The notes: generated from the letters alone by a model not told the origin. Shown: positions 16,346 to 23,913, counted from the first letter of the stretch. The stretch: 38,940 nucleotides of DNA from Acidimicrobiia bacterium (GCA_011523395.1 WTGW01000142.1:2412-41351), one strand, 5' to 3'. A program made the numbers and translations.

Positions 16346-17350
16346 GTGAGACGATCTGCAGTTGCGGCAGTGGTGATGGTCCTTGGATTGGTGGGGGTCT
16401 CCTGTGGGGGTGGGGACGAGACGATCACGGTGTACTCGGGTCGGACCGAGAACCTGATCGGGCCGATCCTCGAGGACTTCACCGAAGCTACCGGCATCGA
16501 GGTCGCGGTCCGGTACGGAGAGTCGGCCGACCTGGCTCTGCTCATCAACCAGGAAGGGGATCGGAACCCGGCGGACGTGTTCATTTCCCAGAGCCCGGGC
16601 GCGGTGGGTTACCTGGCCGGGGAGGGCCGCCTCCGGCCCATCAACCAGCACGCTCTCCAGGCGGTCCCCGGGGAGTTCCGGAATGCCGGAGGTCTCTGGG
16701 TGGGGATGTCGGGCCGGGTCCGCGTCATCGTCTACAACCGCGATCTCGTGGATCCCGCCGAGCTTCCCGCCTCCGTCTTCGATTTGACCGACGAGCGGTT
16801 CCGCGGGCGAGTCGGGGTGGCGCCCGCCAACGGTTCGTTCCAGGACTTCGTGACCGCCATGCGGGAGGTCCACAGCGATGGAGTGGCTCTGGAGTGGCTC
16901 ACGGCGTTGGAGGCCAACGATGCCCGCGCCTACGCCAACAACACAGCCATCGTGCAGGCCGTGGGCCGGGGTGATGTCCCCATGGGCCTCGTCAACCACT
17001 ACTACAACCTTCGCGCCAAGGCCGAGGATCCGGGCGTAGCCTCGGAGAACTACTACTTCCCCGACCGCGACATCGGCTCCCTGCTGATCGTCACGGCGAT
17101 CGGGGTGCTCTCTACCACCGATGTCCCCGAACTGGCCGATCAACTCGTGGAGTTCATGCTCAGCGAGGAGGCCCAGCGTTTCCTCAGCGAGCAGGCTTTC
17201 GAGTACCCATTGGCGGCCGGTGTGGCACCATCCTCCGTACTGCCCCCTCTTTCGAGCTTGGGTGTCGCCACCTACGATTTCGATCGGCTCGGAGGCGGGC
17301 TGGAGCGGACCAAGGAACTGATCGATGAAAGCGGGCTCGAGTCCTTCTGA
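16346..17350 (+). CDS. Iron(III)-type ABC transporter substrate-binding lipoprotein
   Basis: A 334-residue periplasmic-binding-protein-like lipoprotein. A short basic start and hydrophobic run lead to the lipobox GVSC (Cys20). The mature protein resembles FbpA/FutA ferric-ion binders: it begins TITVYSGRTENLIGPI, and carries the adjacent tyrosines Tyr219-Tyr220 in NHYYN that in FbpA bind Fe(III). GTG 16346 is chosen because AAAGGA sits five bases upstream and the signal peptide begins cleanly there; the earlier ATG 16292 adds residues unlike a signal. It overlaps the permease start by 26 bases. A different metal or an organic ligand remains possible. Confidence 0.87.
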   Translation: MRRSAVAAVVMVLGLVGVSCGGGDETITVYSGRTENLIGPILEDFTEATGIEVAVRYGESADLALLINQEGDRNPADVFISQSPGAVGYLAGEGRLRPINQHALQAVPGEFRNAGGLWVGMSGRVRVIVYNRDLVDPAELPASVFDLTDERFRGRVGVAPANGSFQDFVTAMREVHSDGVALEWLTALEANDARAYANNTAIVQAVGRGDVPMGLVNHYYNLRAKAEDPGVASENYYFPDRDIGSLLIVTAIGVLSTTDVPELADQLVEFMLSEEAQRFLSEQAFEYPLAAGVAPSSVLPPLSSLGVATYDFDRLGGGLERTKELIDESGLESF

Positions 17351-18932
17351 CACCGCGGCTCCGGCCATAGCCCGGCGCCGGAACCAGCACCCCGGCCTCT
17401 TGGTGGCGGTGGCGTTATCGGGCCTTCTCTTCCTCTTCCCCATCGGCTATTTGGCGTGGGAAACGCTGCACCTCGGGGGGGACTTCTGGACGACCGTCCT
17501 CGGCGAGCGCACCCTGCGGCCACTTCGCAACTCGCTGCTGATCGCCTCGGCTACCGCCGTGTCCTGCATGATCCTCGGAACCACGCTTGCCTGGCTCGTA
17601 GCCCGCACGGACCTGGTGGCGCGGCGGTTCTGGCGGGTGGTGCTGCCGCTACCGCTGGTCATTCCCTCTTTCGTGGGCGCCACCGCCCTGCTGTCGGCCT
17701 TCGGTCGGGGAGGACTGGTGCCCTTCATCCCCAGGATCGAAGGGTTCTGGGGTGCGTTCATCGTCCTGACAGCGCTCAGCTATCCCTACGTCTACCTCCC
17801 CGTCCTGGCGCGTCTCTCCACCACGGTCGCCACGCAGGAGGAAGCGGCGCGGCTCCTGGGCAGCCGCCCCGGACGTACGTTGATCCGGGTGGTCCTGCCG
17901 AACATCCGCGACACGGTGGTGGCCGGAACCATGCTGGTGTTCCTCTACGGGCTGAGCGACTTCGGTGCGGTGGCGCTGATGCGCTACGACACCATCGCCA
18001 GGGCCATCTTCTCCTCCCGCCTGTTCGACCGAGCCACCTCCCTGACGTTCGGGCTGGTGCTGGCCGTCCTAGCGCTGATCGTGGCGCTGATCGAGCGGAG
18101 AGCCTCACCTGACCGACAACCCGGCACGGGAGTCGGGAGGGAGCAGGTGCGGTACCGGCTCCGCAGGTCGGCGGCCCCGGCCGCAGTGCTCGCCGGCGGG
18201 GTGGTCGGCGTGGCCCTGGTGGCCCCCGTCGCCGTGTTCACGCTCTGGGTGTTACGGGGCTCGACCACGATCGGGGTCGGCTATTCGGGCATCGGAGACG
18301 GGCTCGGCTTTCTCGTCCGGCCCATTCTCAACTCGGCTGTCGCCTCGGTTATCGCCGGGCTGTGCGCGGTGGCCGTCACGCTGCCAGTGGCCTACGCGGC
18401 CGCAAGGCGTAGAAACTGGGTGTCGAGTTCGGCCGCCGCGTCGGTGACCTCCGTCTTCGCCCTACCGGGACTGGTGGTCGCGCTGGCGATCGTCTTCTGG
18501 GCCATCCGGGCGCCCGGCCCGCTGGCGGCCCTGTACCAGACGTTCCCCTTGCTCGTGCTGGGCTACGTGCTGCATTTCGGCGCCCAGTCGATGAGAGCGA
18601 CCCAGGCGGCGATAAGAGACGTGCCCTTGCGCTACGAAGACGCCGCCCGCACCCTCGGGGTATCCGCCCGCCGCCGTTTCTTTTCCGTCGACCTACCGCT
18701 GGTGACGCCGGGTCTGGTTACAGGAGGAGGCCTGGTCCTGCTGTCCACCCTCAAGGAACTACCGGCCACACTGCTACTCGCCCCGATCGGATTCGAGACT
18801 CTGGCCACGAGGATATGGAGTGCCGCAGAGGACGGATTCTTCGCCGAGGTGGGCATTACCTCGTTGGTCCTCATCCTGCTGTCGGGCCTCCTGACATGGA
18901 TGTTCGTGCTCCGTCGCGAGTCGAAGGTGTGA
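17325..18932 (+). CDS. Two-domain iron-type ABC transporter permease (FbpB-like)
   Basis: A 535-residue permease with about twelve helices made of two fused BPD-transport domains. Each half carries an EAA-type cytoplasmic loop that would contact an ATPase: EEAARLLGSRPGRTLIRVVLPNI in the first and EDAARTLGVSARRRFFSVDLPLV in the second. This fused architecture is typical of FbpB/SfuB ferric permeases. AAGGA precedes the ATG inside the end of the binding-protein gene, so the two are coupled. No ATP-binding subunit gene follows: the next feature is a GC-rich hairpin (CGGGGC 18944-18949 with GCCCCG 18963-18968) and a riboswitch. The ATPase must be encoded elsewhere or shared. Confidence 0.9.
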   Translation: MKAGSSPSDTAAPAIARRRNQHPGLLVAVALSGLLFLFPIGYLAWETLHLGGDFWTTVLGERTLRPLRNSLLIASATAVSCMILGTTLAWLVARTDLVARRFWRVVLPLPLVIPSFVGATALLSAFGRGGLVPFIPRIEGFWGAFIVLTALSYPYVYLPVLARLSTTVATQEEAARLLGSRPGRTLIRVVLPNIRDTVVAGTMLVFLYGLSDFGAVALMRYDTIARAIFSSRLFDRATSLTFGLVLAVLALIVALIERRASPDRQPGTGVGREQVRYRLRRSAAPAAVLAGGVVGVALVAPVAVFTLWVLRGSTTIGVGYSGIGDGLGFLVRPILNSAVASVIAGLCAVAVTLPVAYAAARRRNWVSSSAAASVTSVFALPGLVVALAIVFWAIRAPGPLAALYQTFPLLVLGYVLHFGAQSMRATQAAIRDVPLRYEDAARTLGVSARRRFFSVDLPLVTPGLVTGGGLVLLSTLKELPATLLLAPIGFETLATRIWSAAEDGFFAEVGITSLVLILLSGLLTWMFVLRRESKV

Positions 18933-18970
18933 GGACCGGTCTCCGGGGCTGAGACAGATCCGGCCCCGCC

Positions 18971-18999
18971 TTGACACCAGCAGGGGTGGGTGCAAACAT
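18971..18999 (+). promoter_or_regulatory. Candidate promoter of the riboswitch-OsmC transcript
   Basis: A perfect TTGACA -35 (18971-18976) is followed after 17 bp by AAACAT (18994-18999), a weak -10 preceded by TGC. Transcription would start close to 19006, just before the SAM aptamer. Confidence 0.45.
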
Positions 19000-19014
19000 C
19001 CCGTCAACAACGCG

Positions 19015-19116
19015 CTTATCAAGAGCGGTGGAGGGACAGGCCCTGTGAAACCGCGGCAACCGATCCGTTCGGTGCCAATGCCTGATCGATGAGGCAGCCT
19101 GCGGCGGACTCCGCTG
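19015..19116 (+). ncRNA. SAM-clan riboswitch aptamer, SAM-I/IV-like
   Basis: The conserved S-box core is plain: CTTATCAAGAG, GGTGGAGGGA, CCCTGTGAAACC, GGCAACC and GGTGCCAA. P1 pairs 19015-19020 with 19088-19093. P2 pairs GCGG 19025-19028 with CCGC 19051-19054, with an inner AGGG/CCCT stem. P3 is ACCGA-TCCGT-TCGGT (19059-19073). The usual P4 of SAM-I is missing. Instead a hairpin GCGG-CGGACT-CCGC (19101-19114) follows P1, and its loop CGGA complements TCCG in the P3 loop. That extra loop-loop pseudoknot and the lack of P4 are features of SAM-IV and SAM-I/IV riboswitches. The predicted ligand is S-adenosylmethionine, and the downstream gene is OsmC-like. Confidence 0.88.
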
Positions 19117-19163
19117 TCGGCGCTCACTACGGAGCGCGTAACGACAAAGGAGAGCCGCTGACC

Positions 19164-19283
19164 ATGTCCCTTCACCGAACCCCCTTCGGCCCGATGCCGG
19201 CCCGCGCCTTCCCCGTCTGGGCCATGCGCGCCTGTCCGTGCTCTCGGGTGAGTAGCCCGGGACAGCCTGGCCTGTCCCGCTGA
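19164..19283 (+). CDS. 39-residue leader ORF with Cys codons between riboswitch and OsmC gene
   Basis: AAAGGAGAG (19146-19154) precedes ATG 19164. The encoded peptide begins MSLHRTPFGPMPARAF and contains two near-adjacent cysteines (ACPCSR) at codons 24 and 26. The second Cys codon overlaps the first base pairs of the long attenuator-like stem at 19240. The tail of the ORF runs through the inner hairpin. Such short ORFs with Cys codons before sulfur genes are known as Cys-responsive leader peptides in actinobacteria. The good SD supports translation; coding conservation cannot be tested here. Confidence 0.45.
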   Translation: MSLHRTPFGPMPARAFPVWAMRACPCSRVSSPGQPGLSR

Positions 19284-19301
19284 TCGCCACCACCCGAGAG
19301 C
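19240..19301 (+). promoter_or_regulatory. Attenuator-like nested hairpin in the OsmC leader
   Basis: GCTCTCGGGTG (19240-19250) and CACCCGAGAGC (19291-19301) form a perfect 11-bp outer stem. Inside it CGGGACAG (19258-19265) and CTGTCCCG (19272-19279) form a perfect 8-bp stem. Competing pairings exist: CTGTCC at 19232-19237, overlapping the first Cys codon, can pair with GGACAG 19260-19265, and GAGAGC 19150-19155, part of the leader SD, can pair with GCTCTC 19240-19245. Ribosome position on the Cys codons would therefore decide which fold forms. No U-tract follows, so the effect could be on Rho-dependent termination or on translation. Confidence 0.6.
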
Positions 19302-19380
19302 GAACACCGGCATCACGAACCAGCCCTTCCGGAGTGTCGACCCGCACCCGGACGGGGGCACGACAAACGAAAGGACATCG

Positions 19381-19902
19381 ATGACTACCACAACCGAACA
19401 GCAACTCAACGACGTAGATCTGCAGGCGGTCGGCGCCCTCGTCGCCGCCGTGGCGGAGGACCCGGAGCAGGGCCAGACGGAGTGGCAGGCCACCGTGAAC
19501 TGGACGGGCGCCTTCCGCTCCGAGGTCTCGATCCGGGACTTCGAGCCGATCCCGTCCGACGAGCCCGCCGGCCTCGGCGGCACCGACACCGCCCCCAATC
19601 CGGCGGAGCAGGTGCTCGGAGCGCTGGGCAACTGCCTGGCGGTCGGATACGCCGCCAACGCCTCGGCGGCCGGAGTCGAGATCAACGACCTCAAGATCGA
19701 AGTCAGCGGCGATCTGGACCTGCATACGTTCCTGGGCCTGAAGCCCGGCCACGCCGGCTACGGGGGCCTGTCGGTGAAGGTCCACCTGGACTCCGACGCC
19801 ACGGAGGAGCAACTTGCCGCCCTTCACGACAAGGTCGTCAACAGCTCCCCGGTCGGGCACACGCTCAGCAACCCGGTACCGCTGAACGTAGAACTGGCCT
19901 GA
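19381..19902 (+). CDS. OsmC-family protein with a single Cys
   Basis: A 173-residue OsmC/Ohr-superfamily protein. The fold signature includes the N-terminal beta stretch WQATVNWTGAFRSEVSIRD and the helix NPAEQVLGALGNCLAVGYAANAS with the peroxidatic-type Cys85. At the position of the second cysteine the usual CPV is SPV (Ser155-Ser156, in SSPVGHTLSNPV), so a normal intramolecular disulfide cannot form. AAAGGA lies five bases before the ATG. The gene follows a SAM-type riboswitch and a Cys-codon leader, implying a role in sulfur or thiol metabolism rather than generic peroxide defence. It might carry a sulfur group or reduce hydroperoxides with an external thiol; this is inference. Confidence 0.88.
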   Translation: MTTTTEQQLNDVDLQAVGALVAAVAEDPEQGQTEWQATVNWTGAFRSEVSIRDFEPIPSDEPAGLGGTDTAPNPAEQVLGALGNCLAVGYAANASAAGVEINDLKIEVSGDLDLHTFLGLKPGHAGYGGLSVKVHLDSDATEEQLAALHDKVVNSSPVGHTLSNPVPLNVELA

Positions 19903-20002
19903 TCGACCTATCGTCGCGGCGGACCCGCTCCGGCTTCCCTGACTTCCTGGCAGCATGGAACCTGCAGGATCCGGAAGCGGGTCCCCGCGCCGATCGACCC
20001 CG

Positions 20003-20023
20003 GGTCACCGGAGATCGGTGATC
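20003..20023 (+). terminator. Hairpin downstream of the OsmC gene
   Basis: GGTCACCG (20003-20010) and CGGTGATC (20016-20023) form an 8-bp stem with one G-U pair and a five-base loop, 100 bp after the OsmC stop. No U-run. The whole 339-bp gap 19903-20241 has no other credible gene. Confidence 0.35.
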
Positions 20024-20126
20024 CATCCGCAATCCTGGGAACACTTCGCGCCACCACGGACGGTGTCGTGTGAACTCCGATACCCGTGCCGGGATCCGGG
20101 GGAGGAAGGTCGGAAACCGGTCGCAG

Positions 20127-20144
20127 GCTGCACCCCTATGCAGC
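20127..20144. promoter_or_regulatory. Inverted repeat upstream of the alcohol dehydrogenase
   Basis: GCTGCA and TGCAGC form a perfect 6-bp inverted repeat around CCCCTA, about 98 bp before the alcohol dehydrogenase start and directly before the only AT-rich stretch (TAACTTAG) of this gap. It may be an operator next to the promoter; no known consensus is recognised. Confidence 0.35.
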
Positions 20145-20241
20145 TAACTTAGATGGCCGAGCCATGGCGCGATCGGCCTGGACGGTAGGTCCGTGGCGCG
20201 GTAGAGGACTCACGTCAGCAGCACGTACGGAGGTCAGCAGC

Positions 20242-21276
20242 ATGCCAACGATGAAGGCCGCGCAGGTTCACGAAGACCTGAGCCTGAACGTGAACGATGT
20301 GGAGAGACGATCTCCGGGATCCGGCGAGGCCCTGGTCCGGCTCCATGCGGCGGGGGTGTGCGCCACCGATCTGCATGTTCTCGAAGGGATGATCCAGCCC
20401 GACGAGTACCCCATGACCGTGGGGCATGAGGCGGCCGGAGTGGTGGTCGAGGTCGGGGACGGATCGACCGTGTCGGTCGGCGACCGGGTGGCTGTCTACA
20501 ACAAGATCTTCTGCGGCGCCTGCGAGCAGTGCCTGGTCGGACGCCAGAACATCTGCGACAACGAGCCCGGGCAGTTCGGCTTCAACCTCGACGGAGGGTA
20601 TGCGGAGTACATCAGCGCTCCCGCCCGCAACCTGGTGGCGCTTCCCGACAACGTGGACTTCGGAACCGCCTCCGTCCTGGCTTGCGCCGGTATGACCGCA
20701 GTCCATGCGGCCCGGCTCTCGAACATGAGCGTGGGCGACACGGCCGTGGTGAACGGCATAGGCGGGGTCGGCTCGATGATCCTCCAGGTCGCCGTACTGG
20801 CCGGCGCCCGGGTCCTCGCCGTCGCCGACACCGAGGACAAGCTGGAGATGGCGAAGTCGTACGGCGCCTCCGGAGGGGTCGTGGTGCCCGATGCCGCCGG
20901 TTATGACGACCTGCCCGACCGGATCCGTGAGTTGACGGAAGGCCGCGGTACCGACCTGTTCTTCGAGCTGGTCGGAACGACCAAGACCATGCTGGCCGGC
21001 CTCCGCTCCCTGGCCAAGCACGGCCGGTTCGTGTCCACCGGTTACACCGGCGAGTCGCTGGAGGTACATCCGATCGAGTTCATCCTGCCGGAGACGGTCT
21101 GGGTCTCCACGGTCGCCGCCACCGTTCGCGATCTGGCCGACGCCATCCGCCTGGCCGCGGGCGGGCACATCTCGGTGCCGGTGGCCGCCACTTACCCGCT
21201 CGACGGAGCGGCCGATGCACTGGAGAACCTGAGACAACGGCGGGTGCTCGGCCGCCAGATTCTCACCCTGGCCTAG
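20242..21276 (+). CDS. Zinc-dependent alcohol dehydrogenase (MDR family)
   Basis: A 344-residue medium-chain dehydrogenase. The catalytic-zinc Cys is in AGVCATDLHVLEG, followed by GHEAAGVVVEVGDG; the structural-zinc lobe has four cysteines in FCGACEQCLVGRQNIC; the Rossmann fold glycine motif is GIGGVGSM. It should oxidise an alcohol, or reduce an aldehyde, with NAD(P). GGAGG lies eight bases before ATG 20242. A longer in-frame start at 20086 would run through the inverted repeat and is unlikely. An aldehyde dehydrogenase follows in the same direction, suggesting alcohol to aldehyde to acid. A MITE-like element begins two bases after its stop. Confidence 0.9.
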   Translation: MPTMKAAQVHEDLSLNVNDVERRSPGSGEALVRLHAAGVCATDLHVLEGMIQPDEYPMTVGHEAAGVVVEVGDGSTVSVGDRVAVYNKIFCGACEQCLVGRQNICDNEPGQFGFNLDGGYAEYISAPARNLVALPDNVDFGTASVLACAGMTAVHAARLSNMSVGDTAVVNGIGGVGSMILQVAVLAGARVLAVADTEDKLEMAKSYGASGGVVVPDAAGYDDLPDRIRELTEGRGTDLFFELVGTTKTMLAGLRSLAKHGRFVSTGYTGESLEVHPIEFILPETVWVSTVAATVRDLADAIRLAAGGHISVPVAATYPLDGAADALENLRQRRVLGRQILTLA

Positions 21277-21278
21277 GA

Positions 21279-21373
21279 GGGTACTGAAAAATGTCCAGTT
21301 GGCCCGATATCCGGAAACGAAGCCCCAGGTCAAAACGTCACGGACCAACCCACCCTCGTCTTTTTCAGCACCC
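21279..21373. mobile_element. MITE-like element (95 bp) with imperfect 8-bp target duplication
   Basis: GGGTACTGAAAAA (21279-21291) and TTTTTCAGCACCC (21361-21373) are terminal inverted repeats matching at 12 of 13 positions. The flanks GCCTAGGA (21271-21278) and GCCTAAGA (21374-21381) are direct repeats with one difference, as expected for an old 8-bp target duplication. The left copy contains the stop codon of the alcohol dehydrogenase. The interior has no gene. It separates the dehydrogenase from the aldehyde dehydrogenase gene, and the right flank leads into the ribosome site GAGGGGAG of that gene. Confidence 0.65.
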
Positions 21374-21397
21374 GCCTAAGAGGGGAGCAACCGGAAC

Positions 21398-22915
21398 ATG
21401 ACCGTCATAGAACGCCCCAGCCTCGACTTCCTGACCCGACCCAAGCGTCTGTTCATCGGCGGCGAATGGGTGGACGGAGTCGATACATTCCAGACCACCG
21501 ACCCCGCCACCGGGGAGGTTCTCGCCGAGATACCGGTCGCCGGGCCTGACCAGGTGGACCAGGCCGTGGAGGCGGCGACACATGCCTTCGAGAACGGTTG
21601 GCGCGACATGGCGCCCACGGAGCGCCAGCGGCTCATCTGGGGTCTGGGCGACCTGCTGGACGAGCACAAGGACGAGTTCGCCGTTCTCGAAGTCCTCGAC
21701 AACGGAAAGCCCCTGTGGGAGGCGGAACTGGTCGACATCGCCCTGTCGATCGAGATACTCCGCTACTACGCGGGCTGGGCCACCAAGATCCATGGCGACC
21801 TACTCCCGAACAGCATTCCCGGGTTCGTCAGCATTCGTAAGCGGGAGCCGATCGGCGTCGTGGCGGCCATAGCACCATGGAACTTCCCGCTGCTGGAAAT
21901 CATCTACAAGCTCGGGCCGGCGCTGGCAGCCGGCTGCACCGTCGTGGGGAAGCCCGCCACCTGGACGCCGCTCACCACGCTCCGTTTCGCGGAGTTGGTG
22001 AACGAGGCCGGGATCCCGCCTGGGGTGATCAACATCGTGACCGGTCCCGGTCCCGAGGTCGGAGGGGCGCTCGTGTCCCATCCGGGGATCGACAAGGTGG
22101 CCTTCACCGGTCAGACCAGTACCGGCCAGGAGATCCTCAGGCAGGCCATTCCCTCCCTCAAACGTGTCTCGCTGGAGCTGGGAGGGAAGAGCCCCAACGT
22201 GGTCTTCGCGGACGCCCACCGGGAAGCCGCCATGGCGGGCGCGTTCGGAGGAGCCTTCTTCAACCAGGGGCAGGCGTGCGTGGCCGGATCCCGGCTGTTC
22301 GTGGAGGACTCGATCGCCGACGACTTCGCCGAGGAACTGACCGAGAAGGCAAAGGGCGTGCGCCTCGGCCAGGGCCTGAACCCCGACTCCCAGATGGGTC
22401 CCCTGGTGTCGGCGTCCCACCGGGAGACGGTGAGGGGTTTCGTAACCGTCGCCGGCGACGAGGGCGCCGACATCGTGGCCGGCGGTCGCTACGCCACCGT
22501 GGAGGGTCTCGAGAGCGGGTACTTCCTGGAGCCCACGGTGATCGACCGGGTGACCAACGACATGACCGTGGCCCAGGAGGAGATCTTCGGACCCGTGGTG
22601 TCGATCCTGCGGTTCTCCGATTGGGACGAACTCATCTCGCTGGCCAACGACGTCAGCTATGGCCTCGCCTCCGGGGTGTGGACATCCGACGTCAACAAAG
22701 CGCTGAAGTTCGCCGACGCGGTGCGAGCCGGCACGGTGTGGATCAACACCTACGGCATGTTCGACGTCGCCGTCCCGTTCGGCGGCCAGAAGATGTCGGG
22801 CTTCGGGGGCCGTGAGCTGGGCGAGGAGGCCCTGGACGCATACCTTCAGGCCAAGTCGATCTGGATAGACACCGAGGCCGTGATCCCCACCCAGGGACAG
22901 GGCATCTCGCGCTGA
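21398..22915 (+). CDS. Aldehyde dehydrogenase family protein
   Basis: A 505-residue NAD(P)-dependent aldehyde dehydrogenase. The N-terminal FIGGEWVDG, the Asn motif APWNFPLLE, the general-base Glu motif LELGGKSPN, and the catalytic Cys294 in NQGQACVAGSR are all present, as is the C-terminal PFGGQKMSGFGGRELGEEAL. It resembles betaine-aldehyde or phenylacetaldehyde-type dehydrogenases and should make an acid from an aldehyde. A strong ribosome site (GAGGGGAGC) precedes the ATG. Partner of the upstream alcohol dehydrogenase, though a MITE-like element has come between them. Substrate is not predictable. Confidence 0.92.
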   Translation: MTVIERPSLDFLTRPKRLFIGGEWVDGVDTFQTTDPATGEVLAEIPVAGPDQVDQAVEAATHAFENGWRDMAPTERQRLIWGLGDLLDEHKDEFAVLEVLDNGKPLWEAELVDIALSIEILRYYAGWATKIHGDLLPNSIPGFVSIRKREPIGVVAAIAPWNFPLLEIIYKLGPALAAGCTVVGKPATWTPLTTLRFAELVNEAGIPPGVINIVTGPGPEVGGALVSHPGIDKVAFTGQTSTGQEILRQAIPSLKRVSLELGGKSPNVVFADAHREAAMAGAFGGAFFNQGQACVAGSRLFVEDSIADDFAEELTEKAKGVRLGQGLNPDSQMGPLVSASHRETVRGFVTVAGDEGADIVAGGRYATVEGLESGYFLEPTVIDRVTNDMTVAQEEIFGPVVSILRFSDWDELISLANDVSYGLASGVWTSDVNKALKFADAVRAGTVWINTYGMFDVAVPFGGQKMSGFGGRELGEEALDAYLQAKSIWIDTEAVIPTQGQGISR

Positions 22916-23018
22916 CGCCGAGACCGCGCGACCGGTTGGTTCGACAGACTGAGGACGCGATACGCCTTAACGGGTGATCATCTATCGTTCCGGACGACCG
23001 CGGATAAGGAGGCTCGGG

Positions 23019-23879
23019 GTGGAGAAGCTCGTACAACCTGGCTGGCTCGAAGAGAACCTGGCGGCCCCCGATCTACGCATCCTCGATTGCTCGGTGGTCT
23101 TCGAGAGACCGGGCGGCGTGCTCAACATCGAGAGCGGCCGGGAGCGATGGGATCAGGAGCACATACCTGGAAGTGTCCATGTCGATCTCATGACCGAACT
23201 AGCCGACCAGACCGCGGAACTCCAGTTCATGATGCCGTCCACCGATCAGTTCGTGTCGGTCATGGAGTCTGTCGGGGTCGGCGAGGGCACCAGGGTCGTC
23301 CTCTACGACTTCGACATGAACATGTGGGCCGCCAGGGTGTGGTGGATGCTCCACTCCATGGGCTTCGACGAGGCCGGGGTTCTCGATGGCGGGCTGAGGC
23401 GCTGGAAGGCGGAAGGCCGGCGCGTGACCACTGACCCGGCACCGCGCCATCCGAAGGCCGCGTTCACCGTTCGACCCCGACCGGGTACCTTCGTCGGCAA
23501 AGAAGAGGTGCTCGCCGCGATCGAGGAGGAAGACACCGCCCTCGTCGACGCGCTGCCCGCGGCCCACTACGACGGAGCGTTGCAGTTCTACAGGCGTCGC
23601 GGCCACATCCCTACCGCCGTCAACGTGCCGGCAGGTTCCCTCGTGGATGGCGACACCCACGCCTATGCCGGCATCGATGAGTTGCGAAGCCGGGCTGCCC
23701 CCGCACTCGAGACCGGGTCCAGCCGGAAGATCGCCTACTGCGGAGGAGGCATCTCCGCCGCCAGCACGGCCTTCGCTCTCTCGCTCCTGGGTGTCGAGCA
23801 GGTTTCGATCTACGACGCCTCGATGGGCGAATGGGCGAATGACCCTTCACTGCCCCTCGAGGACCCATCGTCCGGATGA
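23019..23879 (+). CDS. Rhodanese-type sulfurtransferase (SseA-like)
   Basis: A 286-residue protein with two rhodanese domains. The N-terminal domain (about 1-135) begins LVQPGWLEENLAAPDLRILDCS and has the HIPGSVHVDL motif. The C-terminal domain has the active-site Cys241 in YCGGGISAAS, the family's persulfide-forming loop. It should move sulfane sulfur from thiosulfate or 3-mercaptopyruvate to a thiol acceptor. GTG 23019 is chosen because AAGGAGG lies six bases upstream; the longer frame would swallow that site. It is the first gene of the long plus-strand run; M20 hydrolase begins 34 bp later. The CGGG loop differs from classic rhodanese (CRKG) and mercaptopyruvate types (CGSG). Confidence 0.88.
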   Translation: MEKLVQPGWLEENLAAPDLRILDCSVVFERPGGVLNIESGRERWDQEHIPGSVHVDLMTELADQTAELQFMMPSTDQFVSVMESVGVGEGTRVVLYDFDMNMWAARVWWMLHSMGFDEAGVLDGGLRRWKAEGRRVTTDPAPRHPKAAFTVRPRPGTFVGKEEVLAAIEEEDTALVDALPAAHYDGALQFYRRRGHIPTAVNVPAGSLVDGDTHAYAGIDELRSRAAPALETGSSRKIAYCGGGISAASTAFALSLLGVEQVSIYDASMGEWANDPSLPLEDPSSG

Positions 23880-23913
23880 TCCAGAGCGGTCTCGCCGGCG
23901 GGAGAGGAGACGG

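Noticed and set aside
16271-17443. Minus-strand frame of 390 codons opposite the iron-type binding protein
   Set aside because: The plus strand has a lipobox, SD and family motifs; the opposite frame has none and crosses the operator.
19089-19163. Upstream extension of the Cys leader ORF
   Set aside because: It would begin inside the riboswitch P1/P5 region and precede the only good SD, so ATG 19164 is preferred.
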